From the NCBI GenBank assembly GCA_031308135.1, contig JAHLJT010009436.1, positions 162,186,268 to 162,250,267 on the forward strand: a stretch of 64,000 bases of DNA, in the 5' to 3' direction. Within the stretch, counting starts at the first letter, position 1, and the number at the start of each line of letters is the position of its first letter. The stretch is from Acheta domesticus (taxonomy: Eukaryota; Arthropoda; Insecta; Orthoptera; Gryllidae). Made by a program: the position numbers and the translations under genes. Below, piece by piece: positions 45,948 to 57,801 of the stretch. Below the pieces are notes generated by a model, which was not told the DNA's origin, did not search any database, and saw nothing but the letters and a program-made list of their open reading frames with translations.

Positions 45948-47422
45948 GACGAATCCAATGCGGATAAAAAATACCCAAAGGCAACAGAACGCACGAAATC
46001 GCAAGCACAGAGGATGGGAGATCACGAAGATGCTCAACGAACGCACTCGCAGAACGAAAAGAATTGTTTTGGTACTAGCCGCTGAAGCCGAAGACACCCG
46101 AAAATATTTTAGTTGTGCCAACTTATGAAAATGAAAAATCATACGAGATACTAATTTTAATTTCGAACATTGTTTTTCTAAATCAATATTTCCAAATTCC
46201 TCTTTTAAATATTTCAAAATCATTGTTTTATTACTCCATTAACAGTTACAAGCAGCTATTGTTAATTAACTGATGGAATAAATGATTGAGTATTTGACTA
46301 GCGACTAGCTCGAACATTCTACCCCTATCGGCCATCGGCTCCGCAGCGCATGACACAGGAGCAACGCGACTTTCTTTCGCTTTCGGGCTTTCGTGTGGGG
46401 GAGTGTGCTCAAACACAAAAGACAGCGGGAATAGAATTCGAAAGAACTACAATAGATTTAGTGATTTTTAAGAACGTGGATGGTTTTGTAAAACATACTT
46501 CAAATCCTTTTGCTGTGAGCATCGTAAAAGCCACATCAAAAAGCAGGGCGAACTTGCATAATTGCAGTCTTTCACGCAGCTAAAAACAATGTGCAAAAAC
46601 TTGATTAGTACTTCAAGAAATTTGGAAAGTATTTGTTATAGGAAAATACTTTTTTATCTGAATTACCAATATAATTCTTAAAAACAGTTATGCATGTTTC
46701 TTATTTAAAACGTAAGAAGCATAAATATTTTAAAAATATTGTAAAAAGGTTTTCGAAGATGACTGTTCTAGGAACGAACAGAAAATTTATTTTTCACCAA
46801 AATAATTGTAGAAAAGTTCTTTATTTGGCTTTTATTCTGTCTTATACGACTAGAACGTTTGTTAAAGATGAACAATGAATAACTAAAGAATTTGGTATTG
46901 GTATTGCGTGTAAATTAATATTAAATATTTCCCATAATTAAGAAAATGACCCTATGAAATAGCGACGCGTTTGCTGCGTCCAATACGCAGCTTCCTTTCT
47001 CTGGGAATTTGTCTTCCGGTTTGCGATACACTACGCGTACGTCAAACCGTTCTGAAGGTCATTTGCTTGGCCTGTCGTCAGAAGGCGCTGCTTACTGTTC
47101 AACTGCCTCTCCCCACCACAAGGGACGGCTACGACGGAGGAAGTAAAGATCGCGCGCAGTCCATGACCCGTTTGTAAGGGAATCGCTTCGGCAATCGCTG
47201 GATATTGATCGGAGAAACCACGGAAAACTACCGACCAGAGCCGGAGGACTCTAGAATTCTTCTCGAAATATCGGTTAATTCGACCTAGCTTTGAAACTAG
47301 AGCAGAAAACCAGCCTCGAACCTCTCAATCAGAGACGGTGCGGAGGCAACGAAGCTGGCACTGAGCGAACTCCGCCTGTAGGCCCATGTGCCCTATACTT
47401 CGGTTTTTCTTTGTTGACGGAC
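45948..47422. other. No gene recognised
   Basis: Upstream flank of the MULE locus followed by unassigned DNA. A GC-richer stretch at 46960-47180 has short frames on the plus strand with no domain. Confidence 0.45.
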
Positions 47423-47599
47423 GGGGGGGTGTCATCAAAATGGAATATCTCACGGTATTTCGCGTCGTTCTCGGTTGTGCCGCTAGGAGTCACATGATCG
47501 CGACTGTATCGAGCAGTGCTGACGATCATGCGATTCCTGGCGGCACAACGGAGAACGACGCGAAATACCGTGAGATATTCCATTTTAATGACACCCCCG
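47423..47599. mobile_element. Foldback element family F, well-preserved copy
   Basis: This is a 177-bp near-palindrome. The left arm (47424-47505) runs gggggtgtcatcaaaatgg to tcacatgatcg. The right arm (47519-47598) is its inverse, separated by about 13 bp. Arms match over about 80 bp with few differences. It is related to the diverged copy at 9640-9830. It would form a long hairpin and has no ORF. Confidence 0.85.
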
Positions 47600-47775
47600 T
47601 GCGCCAAGAAAGAAACACCGATGTACAACTAATCAGGACTTCAGAGGGCAGGATACGTGGATCAAAGGGTGAAGGTTAGTTGGGGAGTGTCGGGATGGGC
47701 TACAGGATGGGAGTGGTTGAGGCGGGACAAGGTGGGAGGGGAGGTCGAAGGAGCGCAATGAGCGGGAGGTGGGCG

Positions 47776-47819
47776 GGTGCGAGGGCGAGGGCGAGGGCGA
47801 GGGCGAGGGCGAGGGCGGC
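47776..47819 (+). repeat. GAGGGC hexanucleotide microsatellite
   Basis: About six tandem copies of gagggc in a GC-rich flank (47690-47870). Confidence 0.95.
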
Positions 47820-47869
47820 GGGACGTCTGGTCCGGTGGCGGTGGCCGCGGGGCGTCGGTAAGTGCGGTG

Positions 47870-49138
47870 GCTGCGTCTTGCAATATTGATCGTGATCCAG
47901 CTTAGTCCAGTGTACACCGTGTATATAGACCCCAAACAAGCGCCGTTCTGGTTGGGGGGGTGACGGCGACCCGCTTGAACCCTATCACGTACCATAAACA
48001 CTGCAGATTAGTTTGCGCAAACTTAATGGCCCGCTGCTGTTATTTTCATTATTGACCGGACCCGTTGTCGCCGTGACCAGCATGCCGCTGTCTTTCGTAG
48101 GCATCGTCGGCGTCGCGGCTGTGAAGGGAATGGAAGGCCCTCCAAGCTGCGAAGAGGCTGCTGGCCAACGTGCCTCGTTCGAACCACTTGTTCGCTTCCT
48201 AGAAAATTTGTCTAGTCAAGAACTTCTCTGTAATTGAATGCTTCTCCCGTAGGAAGGGGAAAGAATAGGTTTCTTTTAACCCGAATGTGCGAGAGGATGG
48301 TAATATTTTGTGTGTTTCTTCTTTCCTTCAAGGGGGTTGAATCAATAGACTAATTTTGAAGCTCTGAGAAGAAAACTATTTTCAACGTGGGAATGTGCAT
48401 TCTTGTAACTAAAATGTATATTTTATTTGAACAATTTTTACAGTATAGCGATTAGATAGTAAACGTCTGTTTTAAATAAGGAGTTTTAACAACATTTACT
48501 TCGTTTTAACAATGTTATCTTCTTAGGAAAGAAAGATTGTAAAGAACTGAGATTGTTGAAACTAAATGAATATTCAGAAATTAAAACTCGTAAGTTATTT
48601 TTGCTGTATCTCAAAGCAAGATTTGTTGTTTAAAATCCCAAAATTATCTTGTCCGAACTCGGTCGTTATTTCGTTCAGGGCTGTAAATAATTAAATTAAT
48701 ATGAACTTCTTTGTGAATTACACTACATCAATTTCTGTTATTTATATTAGCAGTAAATACTACGATCTCCACCCCAGTTTGTAATCAGAAAAGCGAACGC
48801 TCCGGCTGGCTCGTAGGGGAGACGCAATAAACCTCCTGCACTCCCCTGATGTGAGTGTGGATGATTGTATATAAAAAAGGAAACAAACTTAGGCGGACAA
48901 CCAGTAATGTCTCTGCCCACTTTTGCCACTCCATAGTCTACCCACAAAGTTTTCACTACCTGGATCTCAGTCTGATGGGACGTACTCGAAGTTTTGAAAT
49001 TAAAACAATATGATATTCCTTAACAATTACTCACAAATTCACTAAAACGTTTAAACACAAATACAACAAACCAACAAATAAAATTCTGTAATCCCGAAAA
49101 AAACACAGAACTATATGCAATTAGGTCACCTCAAAAGT

Positions 49139-49140
<2 letters not shown>
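47870..49140. other. No gene recognised
   Basis: Unassigned DNA. A minus-strand frame at 48747-48956 (WVDYGVAKVGRDITGCPPKF, then ITNWGGDRSIYC) is compositionally protein-like, but I cannot match it to a family. It may be a repeat fragment. Confidence 0.4.

Positions 49141-49186
<46 letters not shown>
49139..49186 (+). repeat. CT dinucleotide microsatellite
   Basis: About 22 uninterrupted CT units. Confidence 0.98.
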
Positions 49187-50962
49187 AACCAAATCAATCA
49201 CCTCTTTGGTTAGCGAATTTTACCTTTCAACAATTTCAGTTTACTACCCAGAACTCATAATTTATAATTTTGGTACCTTTAAAACACTGCCAAAATTCTT
49301 TAACACATGCCTGACTGATTCTTAATCAAGTTAACTTTACTTACAATACTTTTGTCTTTAACCCCATTCAAAATTCTATTTGATTATCAAGATATTCCTA
49401 GTTACAAATCCACTGAAATCATTCAATTTTATCTTTCAATGGACTCATAAAAATGTTATAATTCTCCTAGATTTTAAGATAATCTTTCATTTACTTTAAT
49501 TTTCCATGCAATCGCAATGGTAATCAGAGAGATTATATTACGCAATAAGTATCTGCGTTTTCTGACGGTTATTTTACGTAATTAGAACTGGTGAACTAAA
49601 CATACATTTATTGCGAAATTAACCTGGATTACACTTAATTGTTCTGTCCTAGTTTCTTTACTGGTTATAACAAATGGAGGCAACAATCTTACTCTAGAAG
49701 GCTTTGTTTCCTCAAATCATTTCTGAAGGACGTGTGGTAACGGGATGTAGCGCTGAAGCTCCCCCGTACTGCACAATTACTGATAAAATCCTCCAACCAT
49801 GTGCCAAGGAGATTTGTCGCCAATGTGGAAGTCGTGGAACCCAATACTACCGATTAGAATTATAGAAATTACAAAAATAGGTCTTCTCTTTTGTTCTCCT
49901 AAACTGTTTTACAAATAACTAAATAATTACCTCTATGAGCTTTTTTAAATGCTTCTTTAGCAGGTATCGCTCCGATTCCAAACTCTGCTGGCTTTCTCGA
50001 CGTTTAACTGCCATATTTGCGTGGAGTGTCCCACGTAACGACGGCGAAGGAAAGGAGAACCAGGGTAGAGTTGCGAGTTGCGTGCTTCCCCTACATTTCC
50101 GCACTCAACTCCCTCCGTCGCGCCCCTTCGCGTGAAGATCGGTGCCTCTCTCCTCTCTTGTCGCGCGCCTGTACTCCGCCGCGCGGTGCGAACTCTACGC
50201 GCTCTTTGCCGTTCGAAAGGAGGGCGTTTAAACATTCTGAGGAATGTGTCGCTCCACCGGCTCAGGACTCAATTTATGAGCAAAACAGTCTATAAAAGAA
50301 TGCCAGAGTTTCTGTGCTGCGATTACGCATAGGCGACGGTTTCGACTTTTTACTTTCTCGTCTTACTTTGGAAAAGTAGAAAGTATTGTAATCGGCCCAG
50401 AAAACGACGATTTTTCGACGGTAAAGTTCTTGTTGCAGGGTCTTGGAAATGAAAGAGTGGATAAAAATTCCTGTATGTAGTAAATCTAACCCGTTGTGTA
50501 GTCAGAATCGCAGTTTTGTGGGTAGTTGTAGGATGATGCCGACAAAATTGGGCATCTTCCTACAACTACAGTATTGAAGATAGAAATTTGTTTCCTTAAT
50601 GAAATTAGTTGTTCATTTCAAATTATGTATTGTATACTTTTTCGAAATATGAGTAGCTTTGCGTAATTTAGCGTGACAAGGAGCCAATGTTTAAATATTT
50701 ATTTTCTTATAAAGATTTTGAAATTGTTTCTTTAAATTATTTTTCGCATGTAGCAAAGAACAGTAAAAAATGGTATTAATGAAAAAATCCTACGAACGGT
50801 TAGTCGCTAGTGGTGTTCACAGACGGGCATACATGCAAATCGGTTTAAACGGACCTTAAAACGTGTATTTCCGTTGAAATCTCGAAATCGATTTTCCGCA
50901 GCATTACATTACTTTTTCTATTTCTTCTACTTCCTATATACGTACGTATACAAGAAAATAAC
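49187..50962. other. Unassigned; GC-rich patch and family-B-like tail
   Basis: 49990-50240 is moderately GC-rich with overlapping open frames on both strands and no domain. 50350-50960 resembles the tail of repeat family B (cgaacggttagtcgctagtgg, acgtacgtata) and ends directly at the next family B copy. Confidence 0.45.
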
Positions 50963-51610
50963 TAGTGGTGCTATAGAATGGCACAGACTTGCCCTTATTA
51001 GTATTCTATTTCCTTTGGTCTTGGATAGCTATTCGGACTTGCCACATTAGGGTGTCCCTGATATTGCCCGAAAAACTTTTTTTGCAATTTTGCCAGCTAC
51101 AATCTATCATGTAATGATTTTTTAACATTTTATTATTTTTTCTTTTATAATAATGGAACGGAATATTCTAAGAATATAAAAGAACAGTAAAACCTCGTCA
51201 TAAATGCCAATTTTTTGAACAACTTGAGGCCTCTTTTTAGAAATGGCGTTTCAGCCCTACTCTAAAAGCGAAAATTGAAGCTCTTTTTCACAGGAATCTA
51301 TTGTGACTTCAAAAACTTCATTAGAAGTCATTTGAACCACATTAAATCACAAATACAATTGTGTTTACAAATTGCTGACAATTTAACAGTGTGATAGATC
51401 TTTCCAAAAAATACATTTGTGGAATTTTTGAAAAAACAAAAATAATACCAAAATGAACTTCACGTCATATTAAAGAGTGCAATTTGGACTATTCGTTCGA
51501 AAAGTTTGAAGAAAAAAGTTCGAGTCATTTTTGAGTAAATGGCATTTGATCGTTTCTGAAAATAAGTAATTTTGAGGTGGCTTTAACAGAAAACGTGCCC
51601 AGTTAATGTG
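50963..51610 (+). repeat. Repeat family B, copy 3 (5' part)
   Basis: It begins aactagtggtgctatagaat and follows the family through ttggactattcgttcg and the ggcatttgatcgtttctg block. It then leaves the family near 51600. Confidence 0.65.
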
Positions 51611-51729
51611 AGAATGTGATCAAGGCTATTAAAATCAATCATCTAATTGAAAAATAATAGAAAATTTTGACAACACTACCAAGGCATGTTGAAGAAACGA
51701 ATTAATTTTTAAAACAAAAAAAGCACTTA

Positions 51730-51733
<4 letters not shown>

Positions 51734-51784
<51 letters not shown>
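51734..51784. repeat. AT dinucleotide microsatellite
   Basis: About 22 AT units inside aattatat...aattatatt. Confidence 0.98.
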
Positions 51785-51785
<1 letters not shown>

Positions 51786-51984
51786 TATTGCGAATAATTG
51801 TAATTTGTAAATGTTCTGCAGAATACACTTTTTCTTCTGAGCTCACAGAACATTTTATTTCTTATTTTTAGGGAAAAATTGACAACCCTCAGGAGACCAG
51901 TATGCAATACCGAATCTCACAATGAAGTTATATTTATCATTCACAACTCATCTTATTATGAAATCATATAAATTGGAGCAAATG

Positions 51985-52430
51985 AATTTGGGTCACAGAA
52001 ATGCACAGAGAGGTCTAGTCTTCTTTGTTTCATCGCAACTGTCCGCTTTGATTTGTTCTTAGAACAGCGACTTTGAGAACAATTTCTTTGAAATTCTGCT
52101 TTACAGTTTTCTGAAATGGTTTTCTTGCATTCTGCAACTTAATAACTAACATTTTTACTGATGTATTGCGGTTTTCCGAGAGCATAATTCTGAATTATTA
52201 GCTCCATTCTAGGAGATGTTATCCGTTTTCGTCGGCATCACCCGGCACGCCGTGACCCAAGAGACTGTTTGATTTTACTTCTTTGACAATATTTCTCACA
52301 GATGACTGTGAAACACCAACAATTATTGCAATCTGACTCTGACTATACTTACAGTGAGCTAATAATGTAGAAATAATAGTTTTTTCCCCTAGGGGTTAAG
52401 TCAACTCTTTTTCCAGCTTCAATTTCGAGG
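51985..52430 (-). pseudogene. Tc1-like transposase N-terminal remnant
   Basis: The minus strand reads KRVDLTPRGKTIISTLLA, then KYSQSQIAIIVGVSQSSVRN with IVKEV. This is the helix-turn-helix (paired-like) DNA-binding domain of Tc1-family transposases. After a frame change it reads RKRITSPRMELIIQN, the second DNA-binding subdomain with the usual R-K-T/S-P-R core. Further shifted pieces (SRCSKNKSKRTVAMKQRRLD) match the stretch before the catalytic domain. The DDE domain is absent. It lies between two family B copies. Confidence 0.65.
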
Positions 52431-52453
52431 TTAGAATTCCTTGAAATATGTTA

Positions 52454-55050
52454 ACTAGTGGTGCTACAGAATGGCACAGACTTTCCCGTATTAGTTTTCT
52501 ATTTCCTGGGTCTGGGCTAGACATTCGGAATTCCCACATACTCGTGCCAGCTGCCATCTATTTTCTTCCTAAGTATATTTTTTGACATTTTCTTGACTTT
52601 TCAGTTTCCTAATGGTAGAGCGGAAATATTAACTTTTAGAATATTACAGAACACTAAACTTCTTCTTAATGAACATTTTCTAAAACAAACTTCTACCCGT
52701 TTCTATGAAAATGGCGTTTAAGCGGTACTAAAAATGCGTAACCTTGAAGCTCTTTTTCACAGAACATGTTTTGAATTTTCGGAAACACTTCATTTGAAGT
52801 CATTTGAAGAACATTAATTTACAAATACAATAGTGTTTACAATTTGCTGGAAATGTGCATATTAATGATGTGAGGAGATCTTTCAAAAAAATTACATTTA
52901 TGTAATTTTACATTTATGTAATTTTACATTTATGTAATTTTACATTTATGTAATTTTACATTTATGTAATTTTACATTTATGTAATTTTACATTTATGTA
53001 AATTACATTATGTAATTTTTGCAAAAACAAAATAATAACTCAAATTTAACTTTACGTCATATTAAAGAATGCAATGAGCACTATCCATTCGAAAAGTTTG
53101 AAGAAAAAATTTGGAACAATTTTTGAGAAAATTGTGTTTGAGTGTTTCTGAAAATGCGACATTTTGAGCTAGTTTTTTACAGAAAACGGTTGAGTTCTCG
53201 AGAAAATTTACTAGATATTATTTAAGGCAAATGTACTTGTAATACAATAATGTAAACAAATCGCCACTAATGTAAATATTACCACAAATGAACATTACTT
53301 CAAATACTTTGAAACAGTGAAAGCAGTAGCACGACTAAACAAAATATTTTATCTACAAATAAAAAATTATAAATGCCAATTATAGTTTTATCACTCATTG
53401 TCTAATTTTACGTAAATTGCCAAATACTACAAACGTCTTTGACTTTCGGCACAAACAGCAAGCGAAGGATTTCAGTAATAAAATTATTCGAAAACTACAC
53501 ATGAAATAGACTCACTATATAAGTAAACATTACGATGACCCTAAATCCACAACACTAATATATATTTTGACTTATACACATATACTTATTTTTAATTATA
53601 AATTTCAATGATAAATCTTCTATCGTGTTCATTTTCTAAATCGAGAAATAAACACACATTGTTTAATAACAACTTTCTTGTCATGGTAACCAATTCAATT
53701 TAAAATCACTGTCCCTCTTTGATCGAACACAACAAGTGGAAAAAATAACATTTGCGGGAATCTTTACAACAATTCGAGAAAATGTTATAAAACAAAATAT
53801 TTAGAAAACTTTTCAATGGACGCAATGGTTTACTTTTCGTTTCAGTGCAATGCTTACTTTTCATTTTGAGTGTGATTCAACAACATCTACATTTTCAGTA
53901 TTATTTTGATTTTTGGGCTCCAAATATCGTGGCCGAAATCAAGCTTCTGGAATGTGGGAGATAATTGAACTCTTTGCCATAGTTGAGAATGTCAGCGACA
54001 AATTTTCAATAGTGTTTGAGAAAATTTCCTACGAACATTTCAGAAAATTTGTTCCTTTATTATGGACCACTTATGGACATTTCAAAAGCAGTCATTGGAG
54101 ATAATTTGAAGCTTATGTTTAAAGAAACGCACTAAACAATTAATCACATCGATAATGTAAATTTTGACGACGTGAGAGATAAATAAAAAATATTAATTTT
54201 TGTAATTTTTGAAAAAACCAACGTGAAGACCAATATGGCGTTTATGTTATCTGATAGAGTATATTTAGCATTATCTTCGCCAAAAGTTTAAAGAAAAAAT
54301 TTGGAGCCGTTTTTTAAGAAAATCAATTTTTTTAAATTTCACATATTGCACGCAATATTGCGCGAAAACTACTAAATTTTCAAAAAAATGTACATGACCT
54401 TAAAGAAAGAACTCACTATGAAGAAAAAAGTTTATTTGAAGGAAAAATCTCTATCTTCAATTTTGTAGTTGGAGAAAGACGCCGAAAAAAATCAAACTTT
54501 CACAATTTTCGAAAATTCACAGATTTTCGTGAAAATCGGACCTATGCCATCTTAATGAGTGTATTTTTCTCTATTCTTACAAGGAATTTAAAGAAAAATT
54601 TAGAGCCGTTTTTGAGAAAAGTTTGAAAATGTCGGGGGGGGGGCTTCATGTAAAGTACCCGCAAATTTTGAAGAATCTTTTTCAAAATCTCAAAGCTTTG
54701 ACTAGAATCAGATCGACCGGGAAATATCCATTTTGGAAGAAATCGTACGCATGTTTAAGGCGCTAGCAGTGTTCACAGACGGACAGACGGAAGTTTTCTT
54801 TTCAATTGGGTTTTCGGTATCAATGACTAGAGAACAGGGTTTCTGGCTACACCACGTGTTAGGGGATTTTTTTCTTAATTTAGCCAACTGCTTTTATCCA
54901 CTTTTTCGTTTTCACGGCCCGGCAATTAATTTTTTTCTGCCGAAAATTGGCCATTTTTTCACGCAGCATTACATAATTTTTCCCTATACTACGTATATCA
55001 GTAGTATTGTATCTTTCCCAATACTCCGTGTATACGTACGTACACGGGAA
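52454..55050 (+). repeat. Repeat family B, copy 4 (longest)
   Basis: It starts aactagtggtgctacagaat then gcacagactttcccg, and ends cgtgtatacgtacgtacacg followed by ggaaagtaaaa. It contains the same order of internal units as 41246-42823, the ttcggagc/ttggagccgtttt phrases, ctttgactagaatcagatcg, and the cacagacggacagacgg tail. An extra ~870 bp (about 53282-54150) interrupts the family. No protein was recognised in any frame. Confidence 0.7.
52892..53019. repeat. 16-bp palindrome-containing tandem repeat
   Basis: Seven tandem units of acatttatgtaatttt, each containing the near-palindrome TTACATTTATGTAA, lie inside family B copy 4 where other copies have a single unit. Confidence 0.95.
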
Positions 55051-55888
55051 AGTAAAAATGGAGTTAAATAAAGAAATGAACATGCTTGAAATATTCCATA
55101 TTTTCAATTGTTCGAGACATTTTTGAGATACTTGCTTTACACGTAAATGAATACGTGAACTGCAAATGTACTGTACTACAGTAAATGTACTACAGTAACT
55201 GCAAATGACCAAACTACACTTACGCGCCAATGTACTGAAGATCCAAGTCTACCAACTTTCGAATTTTTAGAGCGTACTAACTCTTTACAATACATTGTAT
55301 TAGTTGTAAGAATAAACAACACAAGCATGTGCAAGTCATTGCGATAACAGTTGACCAAAGTGAAGTATTGTCTTCAAAAGATGAATTTGTTTGCACTGAG
55401 TATAATAATACGGCCGACAATTTGTCTTTCGATGCTCTGTCAGTACTCTCTACAAACGCCTAAGGAGTGCTGTCGGCCTTTCTCTAAACCGCTGAGCCAC
55501 CTTTTGTTTATGTCTGTGCCCGCTTAACGCTGCGTAAAGAACGCTGTGTTGGTTTGCGTCTGTTATGGACGAATCGGAGCCAAAATGGAGCAGTAGTTCA
55601 AATTCTCCCGTATAGAGTGCAGTAATGGTCAGGGATAGGGCGCCGTGGGCGTAAGGATCTCCCCTTCTTACCGTACACTTCTTCGGCAAACTCAGGAAGC
55701 TCTGACCGCTTGAGATGACTGTGAGGGCTCAATCTTTCAGGATGAGTATTTTTATTTGTTCTTGTTATTTTCAGTTGTTTTTAGTTCAAACTTCATTATA
55801 CATGAATAAACATGGTCACTATAAAATTATATTTTGTTTGCCCATGAATTGAATATTAGAGTTACTAAATCAGCTTTAAAACCTTGCA
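55051..55888. other. Unassigned DNA before the Harbinger element
   Basis: 55440-55720 is GC-richer. On the minus strand it reads KKCTVRRGDPYAHGALSLTI, then RHKQKVAQRFRERPTALL, which looks like a dispersed-repeat reading frame rather than a host gene. I cannot name the family. Confidence 0.4.
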
Positions 55889-56193
55889 GCCTTACTAATA
55901 GAGGTCTGGTTTAAGCCTGGAGTAACATGTTTACTTAGGAACTAACTACTTTCAGAGTAAGCGTGAAGTAAGGGATGAGTAATTTCCTACTAATAAACGC
56001 TGAGTAAGCTAAGAGAACTACTCCGGCGTTACTTCACAATCAACGTTTGGCAACGCCTAAAAACCTCGTGTCGACTTCGTAGGTCAATGTTCCATCGATA
56101 GTTTCGTTCAATTATCGATCTTTCTGGTATTAGTTTGGCGTGCTCTTCGGAACGTGTTGTGAAGTGGCTGTGAAACGCGAAAGTGTTTTTAAA

Positions 56194-57575
56194 ATGGATC
56201 TTTTGATATTGAAGATGTGGAGGAAGTGGAAAAACATTGAGGCCACGTTGATGAGGCCCGTCCGAGGAAGAGGAAAGTGTATCGCCTCAGAAGGAATCCT
56301 TTTGAGGAATACACAGCGGAGGAATTCCGCCGAAAATACCGATTTTCAAAGGAGGGAGCGATGGAGCTCATTCATGTATTTGGGGATAGTTTGTCTTCCG
56401 AAAGTGCCCGAGGGAGTAAACTTCCCCAGATATCCAAATTCTGACAGCACTCAGGTGCTGGGGACGAAATATGGTAACGTATTTTGATTTTGCTTTTTAT
56501 TGCTAAACATGGTCACATAACCTACATTTTATATATATTTATGTGTATAAACTCTCCCACAGATACAAGACGACTGTGCGGACTTGCATGGCATTAGCCA
56601 GCAGTCAGTCCCCAACATCTGCAGGAGGGTGGCTCTCAGCATTGCCAGAGCGAGGCCACGGTACATTTATATGCCCCGAACAGTTGTTGAAGAAACTGAA
56701 GCCGCCCATTTGTTCTCATCCGTTCACAGGTTCAGGAGTGTGATTGGGTGCATCGATTGTACCCACATCCGCATTCCGAACATGAGAACAGATGCAGGGC
56801 AAATGTTCTTCAACCGTAAAGGGTTTCCATCATTGAATGTTCAGGTACTGCATATAAATATTAGTTTCAATAATTGTTTATTTAAAAGAAATCAGTAATA
56901 TTATGAAGACATCGCAAAACATGAACTCTGTGTTTCTGAAATATATTTCAGGGCGTTTGTGATGCCAAGTTAAAATTCCTGGACATTGTGGCCCGATGGC
57001 ATGGAAGCGTCCACGATGCCAGGATTTTTAACGAATCGCGACTGAAGCAAAGGTATGAGGCAGGAGAATTCCGAGGGAGGTTGCTCGGAGACTCGGGATA
57101 TCCCTGCACTCCCTATTTGTTTACCCCAGTGCGCAATCCAAGGCGTGAAATGAGCAGGCATATAATGCCAGGCACAAAAGCACGCGCAACTGCATTGAAC
57201 GGTGCTTTGGCCTTTGGAAGAGCCGCTTCAGGTGTTTGCTATCAGGTATTCGATATATGACCATGCATTTTAACAACATTTATTGCATTCTCATCTCAGT
57301 CGCTTCTATGTAACTAAAGCATTCAATTAAAGTAATATCCAACATGTTTGCTCACAGGATTTAGAACATCTCTGGAGCAAACAAAAGTGACCATTGTAGC
57401 TCTGGCAGTGCTACACAATATTGCCATTGAGCTGAAGGAAAGAGAATTTCCTATAGAACAGGAAATCGAAGAGGATGAGTTAGAGCCTCTGGATTTTCCA
57501 GTAAATCTGCGGGGCGCTGCTGAGCGTGCTGTATTTATACAAAATAATTTTAAATTCATTTTCACCTTTGCCTAA
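56194..57575 (+). pseudogene. PIF/Harbinger transposase (HARBI1-like), frame-broken
   Basis: DDE transposase in four exons: 56194-56473, 56563-56844, 56952-57245, 57358-57575, about 357 codons in total. Exon 1 gives RKRKVYRLRRNPFEEYTAEE with FRRKYRFSKEG. Exon 2 gives DLHGISQQSVPNICRRVA and the first catalytic Asp in VIGCIDCTHIRIPN. Exon 3 gives LDIVARWHGSVHDARIFNES, the second Asp in LLGDSGYP, and the Glu in TRNCIERCFGLWKSRFRCL. Exon 4 gives VTIVALAVLHNIA and an acidic tail. One-base indels break the frame (56204, two near 56230-56245, 56434, 57157), mostly in homopolymers. I found no nonsense substitution outside those shifts. Splice phases otherwise agree. It may be recently dead, or intact with consensus errors. 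Confidence 0.85.
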
Positions 57576-57717
57576 TTGTACCTGCTGTGACAGCTGATTA
57601 GGTGAAGCAATGCATGGCCAAATATAGGGTGTTGTGGTTTTAGTGAGTAAAAATCTCACACTGCTGAGGAGTGCGGACCCTTCTCAGTGTCTTTTGAAGA
57701 TTTCCACAGTTCCCCTC

Positions 57718-57719
<2 letters not shown>

Positions 57720-57754
<35 letters not shown>

Positions 57755-57770
57755 AAACACACACACACAC
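57720..57770 (+). repeat. A33 homopolymer plus CA microsatellite
   Basis: 33 consecutive A (57721-57753), then caaacacacacacacacac, lying between the convergent Harbinger genes. Confidence 0.97.
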
Positions 57771-57801
57771 GTACTGTGAAATAAAAAGTTCTGAAAATTG
57801 T

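Noticed and set aside
47680..48001. Coding frames over the GAGGGC repeat
   Set aside because: The frames consist of simple-sequence translation (Ala-Arg or Pro-Arg runs) only.
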